From assembly GCA_013368325.1 (NCBI GenBank), contig JAACJK010000004.1, positions 186,001 to 250,000 of the forward strand: 64,000 bases of DNA, written 5' to 3'. Shown here one piece after another: positions 51,178 through 63,187 of this stretch. A program made the position numbers and the translations under genes. Within the stretch, counting starts at the first letter, position 1, and each line of letters begins with the position of its first letter. The notes below the pieces were generated by a model. It was not told the origin of the DNA, ran no database searches, and saw nothing but the letters and a program-made list of their open reading frames with translations. The DNA is from Ephemerocybe angulata. Lineage: Eukaryota > Basidiomycota > Agaricomycetes > Agaricales > Psathyrellaceae.

Positions 51178-51527
51178 TTGGCGCGTCGTCGTCGAACCGC
51201 AATCGACGCGGTTGCTTGTTGATCGCGCGTGCTTTCAACTCCGATCCACTCTCCGATGACGGCGCCAACAGGGTCTCGGCTTGGGCGTCTATTCTGGGGA
51301 TGAGTCCTTGAGGTCAGGAAGAATGGATTGCTCGCCGCGTAGTCTACACCAGAGATGCCTTGGGGTGTGATGCGCTTGATTTTTTGCCATTTATCGAGTG
51401 CCGTAGGGTGGAAAGTCGCGCATAACAAGTCATATTAATGTACCATTGACTGACAAGCAATCGTTACAGCGTATACGTATGTAGCTCAACTACATTCAAG
51501 TCGTGGAGTATGTTCAAGTTGTCATAT

Positions 51528-53008
51528 TTACCTGAGCTCATTCGCGTTGTTGATTGTGTAGCTGATGGTCTTGTTGACGACGACAGCTGTAGTGGAGATC
51601 AGTTATATCTAGCCCGTGTTTTTGAAGTACTCGGAGCGACTTACTGATGTAGCCGACAAGTCCAGCAGAGAGGTCCTCGCCCTCAGCATAGCTGATGCTG
51701 TAGAGAACGGTCAGTAAGGGTGCCATAAAGAACCTGAGACTATACGACGTACTCGACGAAGGCGTTAGGACCAGCTCCCTGGAGAATACCGTCCTCGCTG
51801 TTCAAGGTCCGATTCTGGGCATTGGTGTTGTAAGGGACGGTGTCAAAGACCTTGTCGTTCCAGGCCTCGTCGAAGAAGAACTGGCCAATGTGGTTGACAC
51901 TGCCAGCATCAGAGACGAGGGTGCCATTGGGGCGGCCGGCCCAGTTGCTGTGGATCATCGTGTGGATGTGGGCAGTGCGACCTTGGTAGAAGCCAGGGAA
52001 TAGGGTGGTGATTTCGACGACACCGTCGTCGTTGGTGAAGTAGCCACCACGGAGGAAGGTCTCGGTGTGGACAGCATCGGGGGACCCGTTCACACCGTGA
52101 TAGCCACCGTAGCTTCCAGTGGAGTTGGCGTTCCAGAGCTCGACGAAAGCGTTGGGGATAGGCTCGCAAGTATCGATATCGATAACACCAATATCAAGGA
52201 AGAGAGTGGCGCCACTATAGGTTTTGAGAATATAAGCTGGGGTAATGATGGCTCTTGGAAGCTCAGAAACTACTTACGCTTGATCCTCGCGGAGGTCACT
52301 ACGGACAAGCTCGTTCCTAATGTAGTAAGGACCCTCGACGGTCTCCGGGTGGAGCACACAAGTGGCCTGGGTCCGCAGATTAGCAGATGAATATGCTGGC
52401 CGCATTGAAGAACGCGTACGTTATCGAGTCCACCCGCGTAGTGGGGTGCAGGCGCAGGTGCAAAGGTCGTGGTAGGGCCAGTGTAAGTACCAGGCTCTCC
52501 AGTGGGGTTGGCGCCTCCAGGGCCTCCTCCACCGCCAGGAGGGCCACCGGGGCCACCAGTGGGGAAGCCAGGAGGAGGAGTGGCAGTCTCAGTGGGGGTA
52601 GAGGTGGTAGTCTCGGTGGAGGACTCAGAGGTGGTCGAGGACTCAGAAGTGGTGGAGGTCTCAGAGGTGGTGGAGGTCTCCTCCTCTTGCCTCCTGGCAA
52701 GGCGATCCCTTCGGTTCACCATACGCCTGGTCTTGAGGTTCGAGATGGTGGACGCACACTTGCTAGCGGCAAGGCTGCGGGCTTTTACTTCGCGCTATGT
52801 TACCCTTGTTAATCATTGCTGCTGGAATATAGAGAAAAGGATGACATACGTTGTACTTGATGAGCTCCTCATTATTGGCAGGGACGAACTCGCCGTGGGC
52901 TGTGGCGTAGACCTTTAGTAAATTCCGCGATGGGCCATAAATGTGCCAGGACATACCCGCAACGAGACCGGCGAGGGTAACAAACGAAATAAGAGAAGTA
53001 AGACGCAT
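51528..53008 (-). CDS. Secreted intradiol ring-cleavage dioxygenase
   Basis: Extracellular non-heme Fe(III) dioxygenase that would open catechol-type rings between the two hydroxyls, acting on lignin-derived aromatics. The start at 53008 gives a signal peptide (MRLTSLISFVTLAGLVAG). The next part carries dibasic sites (RRMVNRR, LARRQ), as in related fungal enzymes with a removed propeptide. A Ser/Thr run (TTSETSTTSESS...) and a Pro/Gly run form a linker unusual in length at this position. The catalytic domain begins TCVLHPETVEGPYYIRNELVRSD, then DIDTCEPIPNAFVELWNANSTG and FPGFYQGRTAHIHTMIHSNW, giving the expected Tyr/Tyr/His/His iron ligands. The 3' exons are small (GEDLSAGLVGYI, then VVVNKTISYTI) and less certain. 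No neighbouring catechol-pathway genes are seen. Confidence 0.88.
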
Positions 53009-55907
53009 TGTCGCAGACAATTAAGAATATTGCGCTGGAGAGTGGGGAATGGAGAGCGAAAGGCCACTCCTTTTATACCTTATATACCTTCCTACCTTTC
53101 CAAATTCCTTGCAGAGAACGTTCAAGGGCTGGTCGAGAATCGCCGTGAGGCTGTGGAAAAGAAGCGTCTACGCCATTCCGCAGCACAGAAAGCGTCGGAT
53201 ATGACATCCATATACCACCAACGGGAGTAACGAGGTCAATCCGATCGGCGGCCATGGTGAAGTTGTGAGAAATGAGGCGGCCACCGAATTTGCGCAGTAT
53301 CCTCCTAGCTTCTTGTTGGCAAGACGCCAGACGCTCCTCATTCCCGCAATGCGTGCTGGCCTCTAACACCCCACTAAATATCTAAAATGGCTTGGCCTAG
53401 AAGATCCCGCTAAAGCTTAGTCGACCCGACAGAGTCTACTCATACCTTCTGGGAATGGTTCACCTGCACCTTGCCTCCACTGTCTTTGTCTCTTCGTCAC
53501 TGTCATGTGTACCGTTCTTCTCATGCGCGTGCTCCAACCCCTCCGGAGGACTTCAGCAATGATTATGTGGGTAATCGAACTCCTCGAACTCGTGTCCAAG
53601 CCAGATAGCAAGTGATTAGGGGCCAGTTGTACTGCGACTTCCAAATATGATGGTGTTGCCACATTGACAAAATGTCGCCATCCTGTTGGCTCCCCTCGAC
53701 TTGCAATCATCAGGCTCCCATTGGCAGCTATCTGTCCGCTGTTGCGCATCAAAGCAAGAGAGCCGCTTGTGCTATGCGCATTGTGCTGGGGCGAGTCTTT
53801 AAGACCCTGGGGTATTAAGCGCCCAGGACTGCCGGGCCCCAGGTGTGGCACTCCCTCTGGGCTCTGTATCTGAGTCGGCGCTAGTATAACATAGCATATA
53901 CTCTCGTATATTCCTCTGAATGTTAGACTGTGGCGGGGATGTTAGTGGGCCTTTTTACATACAGCTTCTTCGACAGACCTTTTCACGCGCAAATCTCGGT
54001 CGCGAGGAAGTCGGGAAGGCGCAAAGTTATCGGCGTTGCCCTGCTGCGGCAGAAGGCACTGCGGCACCGAAAGAGCTGTCACTAATTGAAATTATGCACA
54101 AGGCCATTCCCATTAGATTGAAGAGTCTACAAAAGAGATGCTCACGCTCACCCACCGCGTGGAAGACACGTTCAGCGCATGTACGTGAATCCAGGAGGTT
54201 GCTCCTTGAGAAGGTCGAGGTCAAGACCTTCAAGAGTGTTGAATCATAATCCACGGTACCCTCACAGAGGCAGTTTAAAGCTCTGAAACTGGCAGACTTA
54301 TACTGTGAATGTAAGATACCTTCAATGTGTTATAGCCTCAGGCTAGGCCACCGAAGCAGAAGGGCTAGAATGAGCCGTAGTGCGAGATTTGCAAGTGGTT
54401 TCCGCGGATCGGGGTAGGAAGCCCGTCGGCGGCCTTGCCAGGCTTAACGAGATTGAAAGAGCTGTTGTGGAGAGTCATCCGGGCAGCTGCGCGGGGAAAG
54501 CACCCACGCCTCGTTCCAGTAACGAGCGACAACTGTTCCCATATTGCAGCATTGCAGCATTGAAACAAGCCCATTTATCAATCATGGTAGTCCAGATCCA
54601 GCAGTAACCAAGTTTAAATCACCTTCACTGGTATCCCCATGTTCGCATCGTAGGTTTCTTCTAGGTTGAGAGGTGGTGGTCGCCGGTCAGGACTCCTCGG
54701 GCTGGCTCGAGCGCTCGCGAGCACGTGGTTCGCTGTTTTGCGAGACTTACAACTCCGATTATTCTCCGCTTCTACCGATCGCGCCAACTGCCGGTTGGGC
54801 GTCAATCCTGCGGCCTAGCTGCTCGGTAGGGCCCTTCTTGCAGCCACCTGTAATTAGGTTGTGACCGCTCGGGACTCTTGCGATGCTTGCACGGTACCCT
54901 CTGTGCCCGACTGCCAGGGATGCAACAACCCTACCTTTTTCAACCTCTCTCAGTCGACCTCCATAGTTCCCAGGCACTCGGAGCACTTCAAACTCCTGCT
55001 GGTTCCTCCTCGGCTCCTGTCAAAGTACGAATGGCTCCTACTCCGAGAGTCAAAGCTGATCCTATGAAAATGCCAAGAATAGTAGGTCTCAGAGTAGAGT
55101 TAGGAATTGGTTACCGGGAACTGTTCAGATAATCTATAATCTAATAAGCGCCATCAGTTTCGCATTTAGACGCCAAGGTCAGAAATGGGGGTTGTAAGCA
55201 GGCCCTGTATTTTCCACTCGTCGCAATCAACCACTACAAGAGGCTCCAAAATGGAAAACACTGGTGCTGAACGTCTTGCACCCCAATGCGAAGATCGGGA
55301 ATACGGCTCCTCGGAGTCTATTCTAGGACATCGGTCAACACGGAGCGACGTTGGCGCCGCTGCGGCAATGTTCAGTGAAAACAATGCTCTCTTCGAACAT
55401 TGCAGGTTGGCTTCCAAGCTGTCTTTCACTTGTCTTTCGCTCAACCGACGACTATGCGGGAGGAACAAGGGGGGACTCAGGTAACACGAGTTCTCGGGAA
55501 GGCAATGTGACCTGAGCGCTGCTCCTAGCTTAGCAGGTGTCTCGCAGAGTACCTTTGTTCATCGACTTTAGGAATTGAAAGGTTTTCATTACCGCCGAGT
55601 ATGCCCTGCCATCTGTCAAACTGGCGTCCCGCACCCCACCAAAGTCTGGAAGTTGCCTGTCCGAGCTTTCTGGGATACTGCGACCCTATCAGGACCTTCC
55701 ATTCCTTGACATGTCCCAAGGAGCATGCTATTCTAGAGAATGGCCGCCAAGCTCGGCTCTCCCGTATCGCTGTGCGCCCAGCTGACTCGGGGCCTGGGGA
55801 CGCCCGGGAGAGGTTCCCAATCCAGGGAAATGATTCAGCGCCTCACACTAGTATATAAGCCCTAGGGTGCTCTGCGGAGTCTTCATTCCCCAAGACAATC
55901 TCGCACC
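53009..55907. other. Gene-free 2.9-kb region with the TATA box of the FAD oxidase
   Basis: No gene is supported; open frames are short, overlapping and without motifs. TATATAAG at 55852-55859 lies about 50 bases before the berberine-bridge oxidase start and is a good core promoter candidate. Confidence 0.5.
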
Positions 55908-57598
55908 ATGGCTACCATCCAAGGCGTTACAGGCAACCAATTCACCCCCACCACCACAGACTACAGCGACTGGCAATACCAGTATGCGACGTCGACTCAC
56001 CTCGATGACCACAACATGAAGCCAGGCCTCATCGTTCAGCCCAAGAACAAGGACGACATCAAGAAGACAGTTCTCTACGCCAAGGCCAACAAGAAGTCCA
56101 TTGCAATCCGCACTGGTGGTCACCAATACAGCGGGGCGTCCTCCACTGGCCCTAACAACATCCAGCTCGACCTTCGATCCACCTTCACCAGCCCTGACGA
56201 TCTCCGCTACTTCGTTGTTCCGGGCTTGAACGAGCAGACTCGCAAGAGTTACGTTCGCGCCAGTGTGAGCCACAGCCTCGGCGATTTCAACAAATTTTTG
56301 GGCGAACATAAGGTAAGGAGTGTTATGATACTCATCTGGTGTTTCAACATTAGAATGCTGATATATTCCTGTTAATCAGGCATTCGTCCCTCACGGCCAG
56401 TGCGTTGAAGTTCACCTGGGCGGTCATGTCCAGACTGGTGGGTATGGGCAGCTGGGACGCAGCTTTGGTCTGCTCGGCGACCACGTCACCTCCCTCGAGA
56501 TCATCGACCATGAAGGGAACGAGAAGGAGATCACCAAGAACCAGGACCCCGAGCTCTTCTTCGCCTGGCTCGGTGGTAGCCCCGGAAACATGGGCGTCCT
56601 CACCCACTTCACCATCGAAGTCCACCGCGACGAGGACTACACCGGCTCCATGGGTCTCCGAGTCCTCCACACCTACGACGTCGCCAAGCTCAGGAAGCTC
56701 GTCGGCTACCTCGCTGAGATGAGCGACGACGCCAACTTCCCCCGCAACTACGATCTGTGCATCAGCGTGCTCAGCGCGAGCGCCGACATCTTGGGCTTGA
56801 TGGGCGGCCTGGACAACGAGATGGAGGAGAAGCACCCCGAGATCTTTGGCAAGGACGCAAACCCCGCCTGGCCGCGTATGATCATCGTCTACGCGCAGTG
56901 GGTTCCGTTCTCGAAGGACGACAAGCCCGATATGAACTGGTTCAACAGGTTGAAGTCCGACTGCTTCTTCGTTCCCCAGGCTGGTGTTGAGGTGAAGCCC
57001 ATGTCGGAGCTCACGGCTCAGTGGATCTTCCGCAACACCCGCGAGTTTGACCTCCCATACGTCAAGCGCACGTATGTCACCAAGTCGAACAACTTGTCGA
57101 AGAACGGCTGGGTCGACTGGGTTGTCAGCAGGATGGACAGGGTTGTAGAGCCTTGGTTCAACGACCAATGGCTGTCCGCGCAGCTCCAAGTCTTCGGTGG
57201 CAAGAACTCGCAATTCACCAAGAACGCCGACAATGGCACTGCTTACAGCGTAAGTTGGTCCCCTCATATCCAATTTAAACGACGCTAACCTTTAGTAATA
57301 GTGGCGCGACCAGACCATGTGCATGACGATCGACAACTTCCACAAGCCGGAGAAGAAGGCCGAGGCTGAGCAGTGGCAGCGGGAGAACGACATGCAAGCT
57401 ATTGGTGCCAGTGGCCTTTTCAGCAAGGAAGATCGCCGCGTCCTCTGGGGCTCCTGGGGAAGCTTCGATCTTGATGCGAACTGGAAGGCGTACTACGATG
57501 ACGAGGCGAAATACCAGAGGCTCCGCAAGGCGAGGAAGTTGGCGGACCCCGATGGCGTCTTCACCCCCAACACCTTCGCCGTCAAGCGCGCTGATTGA
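55908..57598 (+). CDS. Berberine-bridge-enzyme-type FAD-linked oxidase
   Basis: Predicted 523-residue flavoprotein oxidase of the PCMH/BBE family; three exons (55908-56312, 56380-57249, 57302-57598) close in frame. The PCMH FAD-binding domain spans roughly residues 40-225, with the covalent-FAD histidine motif RTGGHQYSG and the second attachment segment HGQCVEVHLGGHVQTGGYG. The substrate domain follows, and the C-terminal BBE segment is complete (WRDQTMCMTIDNF...DPDGVFTPNTFAVKRAD). There is no signal peptide (MATIQGVTG), unlike many secreted plant and fungal members, so an intracellular role is likely. A TATA box lies about 50 bases upstream. It is convergent with the Rab prenyltransferase gene. 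Substrates in this family range from sugars to alkaloid-like metabolites and are not predictable here. Confidence 0.9.
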
Positions 57599-57796
57599 AT
57601 GATTTCTGGACTCTGGATCTTGAATTTGTAGTTGTATGAAATAACGAAATAACGAAGTAACATGTACCTTTCCTTACCAATGATTCGAATGCCATCTGCA
57701 CGATTGACTGGATTTGGTGAATTCTTCATACTGCGAATTGTCAGCCAAAGTGGTTGTCTCTTCGGTCGATTAGTACATTCGGTGCGTGTGGTAACA

Positions 57797-59201
57797 CTAC
57801 ACAACTCTCCTTGGGAGAGCTTGCCAGTCCTTGTGCAACCCTTTCGACTCGATGAGCTTCGCAGGCATGCAGTAAACAGGATCCAAATCCACGAGCCCCG
57901 GGTATCCCAGAATTGACAAGCCTTTGCATACCGTTAGGGAGCGTCGAGTGGCGGCGGGAGGGAGACATACCTGCAACCCCGAATATCGTGTGGAACACAT
58001 CCACCATGTCACCAGGCCTATCGGCGATTCCTCCACCCTCAGGATCCTATGTATCGATCGCATTCGAGATCTAGTTCAGAAAGGCAGAGAGGGGAAAACG
58101 TACTTGTGCGGATAGGATAAAGGAAGTTAGCTTCTCTGCGTCGATCCAAGGCACTTTCCTTAGAATCGACAAGGCAGACAGTACCCAGAAGCTATAACAA
58201 ACCTGCGTTGTGGTCCATTAGTATCCGCATCGAGATTTTGAAGCTCAAGACGATTGGCGGTACACACGTCTTCCAACTTCTCCGGTCGTCCATTTAGCCC
58301 ACCATTCGGCAGCTGTCGTTCAGCTAGCCACCACGCCAACGTATCCACATCCACTTCGTCCAGCCTATCCAGGATTGCAAGAGCAGCCACACACACGAAG
58401 ACTGCATGCACACTCGATCAGTTACCCACTGCGAGACCGTTCACCCCAGTCAAAAGAATCGACGTACCTTGCGCTGCATGACTCTCCGCCCCCTCAGAAC
58501 TCCCAAATCCACCATCAAAGTTCCTGCAGCTTCGAATGTAACCGACAGTCTTCTCGACGTCTAGTTCGCCCAGCCGACCGAGGAGGGAGAGGGAGTTGAC
58601 GGCGCAGTAGAGGAACCGGGTGTCGATTTCGCCGAATGCGTCCCCTGCAAAGACACCTGAGGGCTGTTGCAGAGACAGAATGACTGACATTCGAAGCAGG
58701 TGGTGCGGTTAGTCGGGAATAGTGTTACGGGGTGGAATCTAACGCACATTTCACCACACGATCTACGTCAACTCTGTCCAGGGCATCCTGCATTACCATG
58801 ATCTGGATCGCACTACATGTCGAGAGCAGGTGCGCGTCGTGTCCTGGGTTCGCACCGAATGCTCCTAGAGTAAAGTTAGTCGCAGGCTCGCCGTTTGAAA
58901 GAGAAGAGTTCAATACCTGCCTCCTCATCCCAGCAACTCATCACGAACTCGATCATCTCATCCCTGTCCAGCGCGTCCTTTCGTCCCATGATTGCCAAAG
59001 CCGTGAGGCCCCAGTAGACTGCATTCATTCGCAAGTGGGACGTTAGGTGGTATGTTAAGTCATCCTTGTTCTAGATAAATGGACAAATGAGATCGTCAGC
59101 ACTTTTGCTAATGGAAAGGCTGTTGTCGATGGGAAACGCACCTCTCCAAGCTTCTGGATGTACGCGACATGCAAGGGTATCAAAAGCTCTGCTGTCGACA
59201 T
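57797..59201 (-). CDS. Rab geranylgeranyl transferase beta subunit (Bet2-like)
   Basis: Catalytic beta subunit of geranylgeranyl transferase type II, which prenylates Rab GTPases together with an alpha subunit and Rab escort protein. The multi-exon gene starts at 59201 ([20 protein letters not shown]); an in-frame ATG three codons earlier is possible. Prenyltransferase repeats are clear: [99 protein letters not shown] and [24 protein letters not shown]. The zinc ligands Asp and Cys (DVC) and His (FH) are in place. The C-terminus is [19 protein letters not shown], and the stop is at 57797-57799. It is a conserved housekeeping gene and complete. Confidence 0.9.
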
Positions 59202-59511
59202 GGCTAACATGGGTCCCAGCTTAGAGCTACAAGTAAGTTTGATATACTCAGTTAGCGTTCGACAGAGTATCTTCTCTCAAGAGATCCGTGTGGATAGGCA
59301 AGAACTGCGGTCGCCTTCGTGGAGTTAATAAGGGTCGACGAATAGGGCGCTCGAGAGGGAGATTGTACGAATATCGATGCCGAAATGTATCTGTCCTAGA
59401 GCGCTCGGCGTGGTTGAGGCTCGTGGAGGCGTCCAGCGGGTATTGGTGGTCCCGGTCAAGGTTGAAGGTGCGATTAACGCAGGTCCAGTCCACCAAGCTG
59501 AACGGGAAGGA

Positions 59512-59546
59512 GATAAGATAAGATGTTGGCTCCGATAAGATAAGAT
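59512..59546. promoter_or_regulatory. Pair of tandem GATA motifs
   Basis: GATAAGATAAGAT occurs twice in 35 bases (59512-59524 and 59534-59546), giving six GATA cores, about 310-345 bases upstream of the Bet2-like start and near the 3' side of SSP3. Similar double sites occur near 8563, 11325 (complement) and 61743. Fungal GATA factors bind such pairs; which gene is served is unknown. Confidence 0.45.
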
Positions 59547-59833
59547 CACGATCAGCGCTTGCGTCCGCCTTCCGGAAGCCACTCGAGTTTCGAAGACTCG
59601 CCTCTATACATACCTGCCAGTGAAGACATCCCTTCAAAGACTGGAGGCGTACATAGTTCAAAAGAAAAAAGACGGGTTTTAACCTTCCTAGTGTCTAAGC
59701 CAAGTTCAATGAGAAACGAAGGTCGTATTCCAGAGCTGAGCGCTTATGCAAAATGCTTTAAGGGATAGCATTGCGGAAACATTATAAATGCAGTATCGGA
59801 ACTCTAATATCTACTAACAGTCTTCAAGTACTT

Positions 59834-60741
59834 TTAGAGAGAAAGGCACTGGGTGAGGGCAACGATCTCAGCGCCGAGGGTACCCAAAGTGATGCAAACG
59901 GTCTTGAGGAGGACGGCAAGGAGGACCTTGACGGCGGGGAGAGCGACAATGCAAACGGAGAGGATGTCGGCGCACAGGACACTGCATGGAAGTTAGCCCT
60001 GGGGTCACACAAGCCAGTAAAACAAAGAACTCACATGATGGCACGGATGCAGACCTGGAGGTCGATGTGGATGCCTCCACAGCCACGGATAACGACGACG
60101 AGGACCTGGAGGACAGTCTAGAAAGGAGAGATTAATACCTAAAGCCGCTATGTACCAAGCGGGATAGTTACATTGACAAGGCCACCAACGAGCGCGCAAA
60201 GCTGGACGGCGGAGAGGATAGCGCCAGTAAGGCTGAGCAAGCCGTGCACGCTAATGCAAACCTTGATGTCGGCGAGAGCGGCGGCGAGGAGGACCTGGAC
60301 CTTGACGAGGAGGGCGAGGACAACCTTGATATCGACTTTGGCGCTGACACCGGCGGAGACAGCAATAGCAGCCTCTGAAAGAAAGGGCGTGCGTCAGTGC
60401 GAAGTGGATGGAAATGTGCATAAGAAAAACATACCGATGTCAGCGACGATAGGGCCGAGCTCAGCGTTCACCTCGGCGATGATAGCAGTGATCGTCGTGG
60501 GCCCACCAGTGCAGCCGCCAATCGGGCAGCGCTTCTTGAGGTCGACATCCACGTCGACATCGACGAGGCCGAGAACATCGGCATCGACATCGGCCTCCAC
60601 GAGACGGCGGGCGTTGGGGACAGCAGTGGGAGCCACTGGGGCCTCCGGGACAGCAACGCCCTGCACAGGCGCAGAAGGGGTGGCAGATGCAACTGCGAAG
60701 AGGGCGGCGGCGGCACCGATGATGAGCTTGAAGGAAACCAT
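59834..60741 (-). CDS. Small secreted hydrophobic 10-cysteine protein, copy 3 (SSP3)
   Basis: Predicted 246-residue secreted protein; exon 1 is 60741-60435, and three further exons of 203, 83 and 148 bases close in frame. Signal peptide MVSFKLIIGAAAALFAVASA. The propeptide-like region (APVAPTAVPNARRLVEADVDADV...) ends LKKRC. The rest has ten cysteines and hydrophobic segments, as in SSP1 and SSP2, with CPIGGC, VCIS, RGCGGIH, VLCADILSVC, and ends LTQCLSL. The first residues are almost identical to SSP2, while the last exon is closer to SSP1 (KTVCITLGTLGA). It is placed just upstream of repeats shared with the SSP1 upstream region. The family is unknown to me; secretion is well supported, function is not. 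Confidence 0.87.
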
Positions 60742-60784
60742 GTCGAATAGGAGTGTAAGGGAGGAGGAGGTGAATACTGCGAAG

Positions 60785-60965
60785 AGCTGAGGAGGATGGG
60801 ACTGCAGAATGGCGATTAGAGCCGTTGGGTGCCCAGTATTTATACACGATTCTGTCCTCAACAATTAGATTGCATTCAATATTCAGGGTCGTCCGTGCCC
60901 GACATAGCTTAGTCGCTCGGGCTGCCGACCTCGGATAGCACGAGGCAGGTTAGAAGCGCCATGCC
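60785..60965 (-). promoter_or_regulatory. Conserved promoter of SSP3
   Basis: On the minus strand: GCGCTTCTAACCTGCCTCGT, GGTCGGCAGCC, CGAGCGACTAAGCTATGTCG, CGACCCTGAAT, then the TATA box TATAAATA (60844-60837) about 100 bases before the ATG. After it come CTGGGCACCCAACGGCTCTA and CGCCATTCTGCAGTCC. The order and spacing match the SSP1 and SSP2 promoters; the largest difference is a short insertion between CCTGAAT and the TATA box. Confidence 0.78.
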
Positions 60966-61919
60966 GTAGCGGGACTGTCAAAATCAAATTACCTAGGCCT
61001 TAGGGCTGAGTCGAAAGATCCAGGGGTTTCAACGCGGGGAGCAAGAAAGGCCCCCCTGAACGCTCGAGGGGAATGAGAGTCGTCTTCCTTTAAATTCTCT
61101 GGCCTACCCTCAGCCTTTTGGAGCGCACCACCGCAAGAGAGTCAGAGCGCAGTGCAGGCACCTTGCAGCCGTCTCTCCGACTCTCTCGACATAATTCTCA
61201 CTGACCCATGATCCCTCGGTTCGCCTCACAGAATTGGTCGGCAAGCGCGGAATGTTACCACACCTCTTGGCAGCGTCGGGTTGCCGGAATTGTGGAAGCG
61301 ACGACTTCGTAAATTTGGAAACACAGTGGCCACCGTTGTAGAGACCTTTTCGAAAGTCCTTTGTTGTCGACGTATAGTCCCTTGAAAGTCCTTCTATTTT
61401 CGACACATGCAAGAGTCTGAAGACTTGTTGGCTCGCTCCACGGGCGCTTATCAAGTTAGCGCAGGGCCCGACGAAACCTGCCTGCCAGCTCGGCATCCTC
61501 TCGTAAGTAATGCAGTTCTGAGTTGACAAGCTTTTCTGGGGAGGCTTACCGAGGTCGGGGAAGCGAAATAGGCACAGGAGCTCCGGATCCAGTGACAGCA
61601 TGGCTTGAAGACTTTGGCGGTTCCGACTGTGCGGGTGCTCCCGACTCGCTCGTCGGCATCTTGGTGGTGGCTTTTCAAGGCGCGAGGCGTGACCAAGGCG
61701 CGACGGTGGTGGATGCGGCGGGCATCAGCGTTCCTGGCGGACGAGATAAGATAAAGGTTTGTTCCAACCACCGAGTTAACTATGGTGTGAGATCCTACAT
61801 ATGGCCGAAACCAGCGCTGGGTATAGTCCCTGTTCCAAATGCTATATAAACAAAACATCCAAAAAATATAAGGAGGAAAGATGAAGTGAAGCGCGAAACC
61901 CGTTAGAAGGCTTCGGAGG
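60966..61919. other. Region with repeats shared with the SSP1 upstream side
   Basis: No gene is supported. GGGACTGTCAAAATCAAAT near 60972 and ATTGGTCGGCAAGCG at 61233-61247 match sequences upstream of SSP1 (7414 and 7761), in the same order and orientation. Between them and the copy end, a 24-base piece (61276-61299) is inverted relative to 7805-7828. A TATATAA sequence lies near 61843, and a double GATA site near 61743. Confidence 0.5.
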
Positions 61920-62959
61920 TCATGTCTTCAGCACAATGATTAACACCAGCAACACAAATATTAGAACACCAATAGCAAACACCGAGCCTACGCCCAAGGT
62001 CAGTCCCATCCACCCCACTCAAAAGAGAATCCAAACACTCACTATTCTCCTTAATCCCCTTTGCAACCCCATCCAACTTCCTCTTCGCACTCCCCAGCCG
62101 CCCACTCGTCCTATCCACACCCCCATCCAGCTCCTCCAACAACCCCTCATGCACCTCCAACTCATCCCCAATCTGCACACTAATATGGTGCTGCCGGTTA
62201 ATCGAATGCGACAGCTCGTCCAGCCGCTGGTCCTGCTCCTCCATCATAAACCTCTGCGTCTGGAGCAACACCCCCGCATCCTCTTCCGGCGGCGACGGGA
62301 CACTAGATGACGACGCCGCCGCCGCCGGGTCATCTCTGTACGGTGCAAAGACCCCGTCGGACTCGCGCCGGGTGTGGGTCGGCGCCGGGGAGGAGGTGGT
62401 GTTGTTGAGGAAGCGCGCTGCGGCAGCCTGGTCCTGCCGCCCCGTCCGCGAGGCGCTGAGGCCCAGCGAGGGCATAGGGAGGGGAGACGAGGCGCGTGGG
62501 GTCACCGTCGAACTTGAGGCGCCTGTCGCGGCCGTTGCGTACGACGAGGCGGAGATGGAAGATGGCGACGGCGAGAGCGTAAACGCCCGGTCCGGCGTTT
62601 CCTCAATACTACCAGCACTTATTTCAGAACATTGCGGCCTGTGGATGTGCGGCTACTACGCACCTTGGAATGTCGCTGGCTTCGTCCCCGAGCATGCCCC
62701 GCATCCGCTCGTACTGGTTCCTCAGCAGCCCTGCCGCCTCCCCACCGCTGCCCTTCTCTTCCATCTCCTTGATCCCGGCGCGCAGCTGTGCGAGGTTCTT
62801 CTTGATTTGTGCGAGGTGCAGCGAGTTTGCCGATGTATTTGGGCTGCTCTCGAGCGGGTTCCCCGGCTGGTTGAACGACGGCAGCGTTTGCATCCGCTGC
62901 CTCTCGAGGAGCAGCGAGAGGGTTTTCGTGGATATTGACGTGAGTTTTGCGAGGGACAT
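61920..62959 (-). CDS. Syntaxin-8-like Qc-SNARE
   Basis: Predicted 311-residue tail-anchored t-SNARE acting in Golgi/endosome membrane fusion. Three exons (62959-62664, 62608-62037, 61987-61920) close in frame. The N-terminal part (MSLAKLTSISTKTLSLLLERQRMQ) forms a helical domain, followed by LHLAQIKKNLAQLRAGIKEME. A Ser/Ala/Pro-rich linker precedes the SNARE motif (from LLQTQRFMMEEQDQRLDELS to SAKRKLDGVAKGI). The last exon supplies the membrane anchor SVFAIGVLIFVLLVLIIVLKT after a split Cys codon. In an alignment by eye with human syntaxin 8 (IGNELDEQNEIIDDL) the zero-layer position of IGDELEVHEGLLEEL is His instead of Gln (codon at 62149-62151). Confidence 0.87.
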
Positions 62960-63187
62960 GGTATCGTGCACCGAGGCTGGCGTAGGGGTCGTAGTCGATG
63001 GGTGAGGAGGAGCTAGGAGGAGGTTGGAAGGAGACCTGGATGACGCCCATCACAGCGACCGCAGTGCCACTTCCCACGCCTCAAATAGGGGCGATGTAAT
63101 CCCAGCGCTAAACAACTTGAGACGGCTCTTTAGCATGCCTTCAAGCAACGTCTACAATATAATAGTATACAGGAATATCTACAGAAG
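62960..63187. other. Short intergenic region upstream of the SNARE gene
   Basis: No gene is seen. The open frame that runs upstream of the SNARE start in another frame shows no conserved motif. Confidence 0.35.

Noticed and set aside
56350..57273. Long minus-strand open frame (307 codons) opposite the FAD oxidase
   Set aside because: Antisense shadow of exon 2 of the berberine-bridge-type gene; the plus strand has the complete conserved domain.
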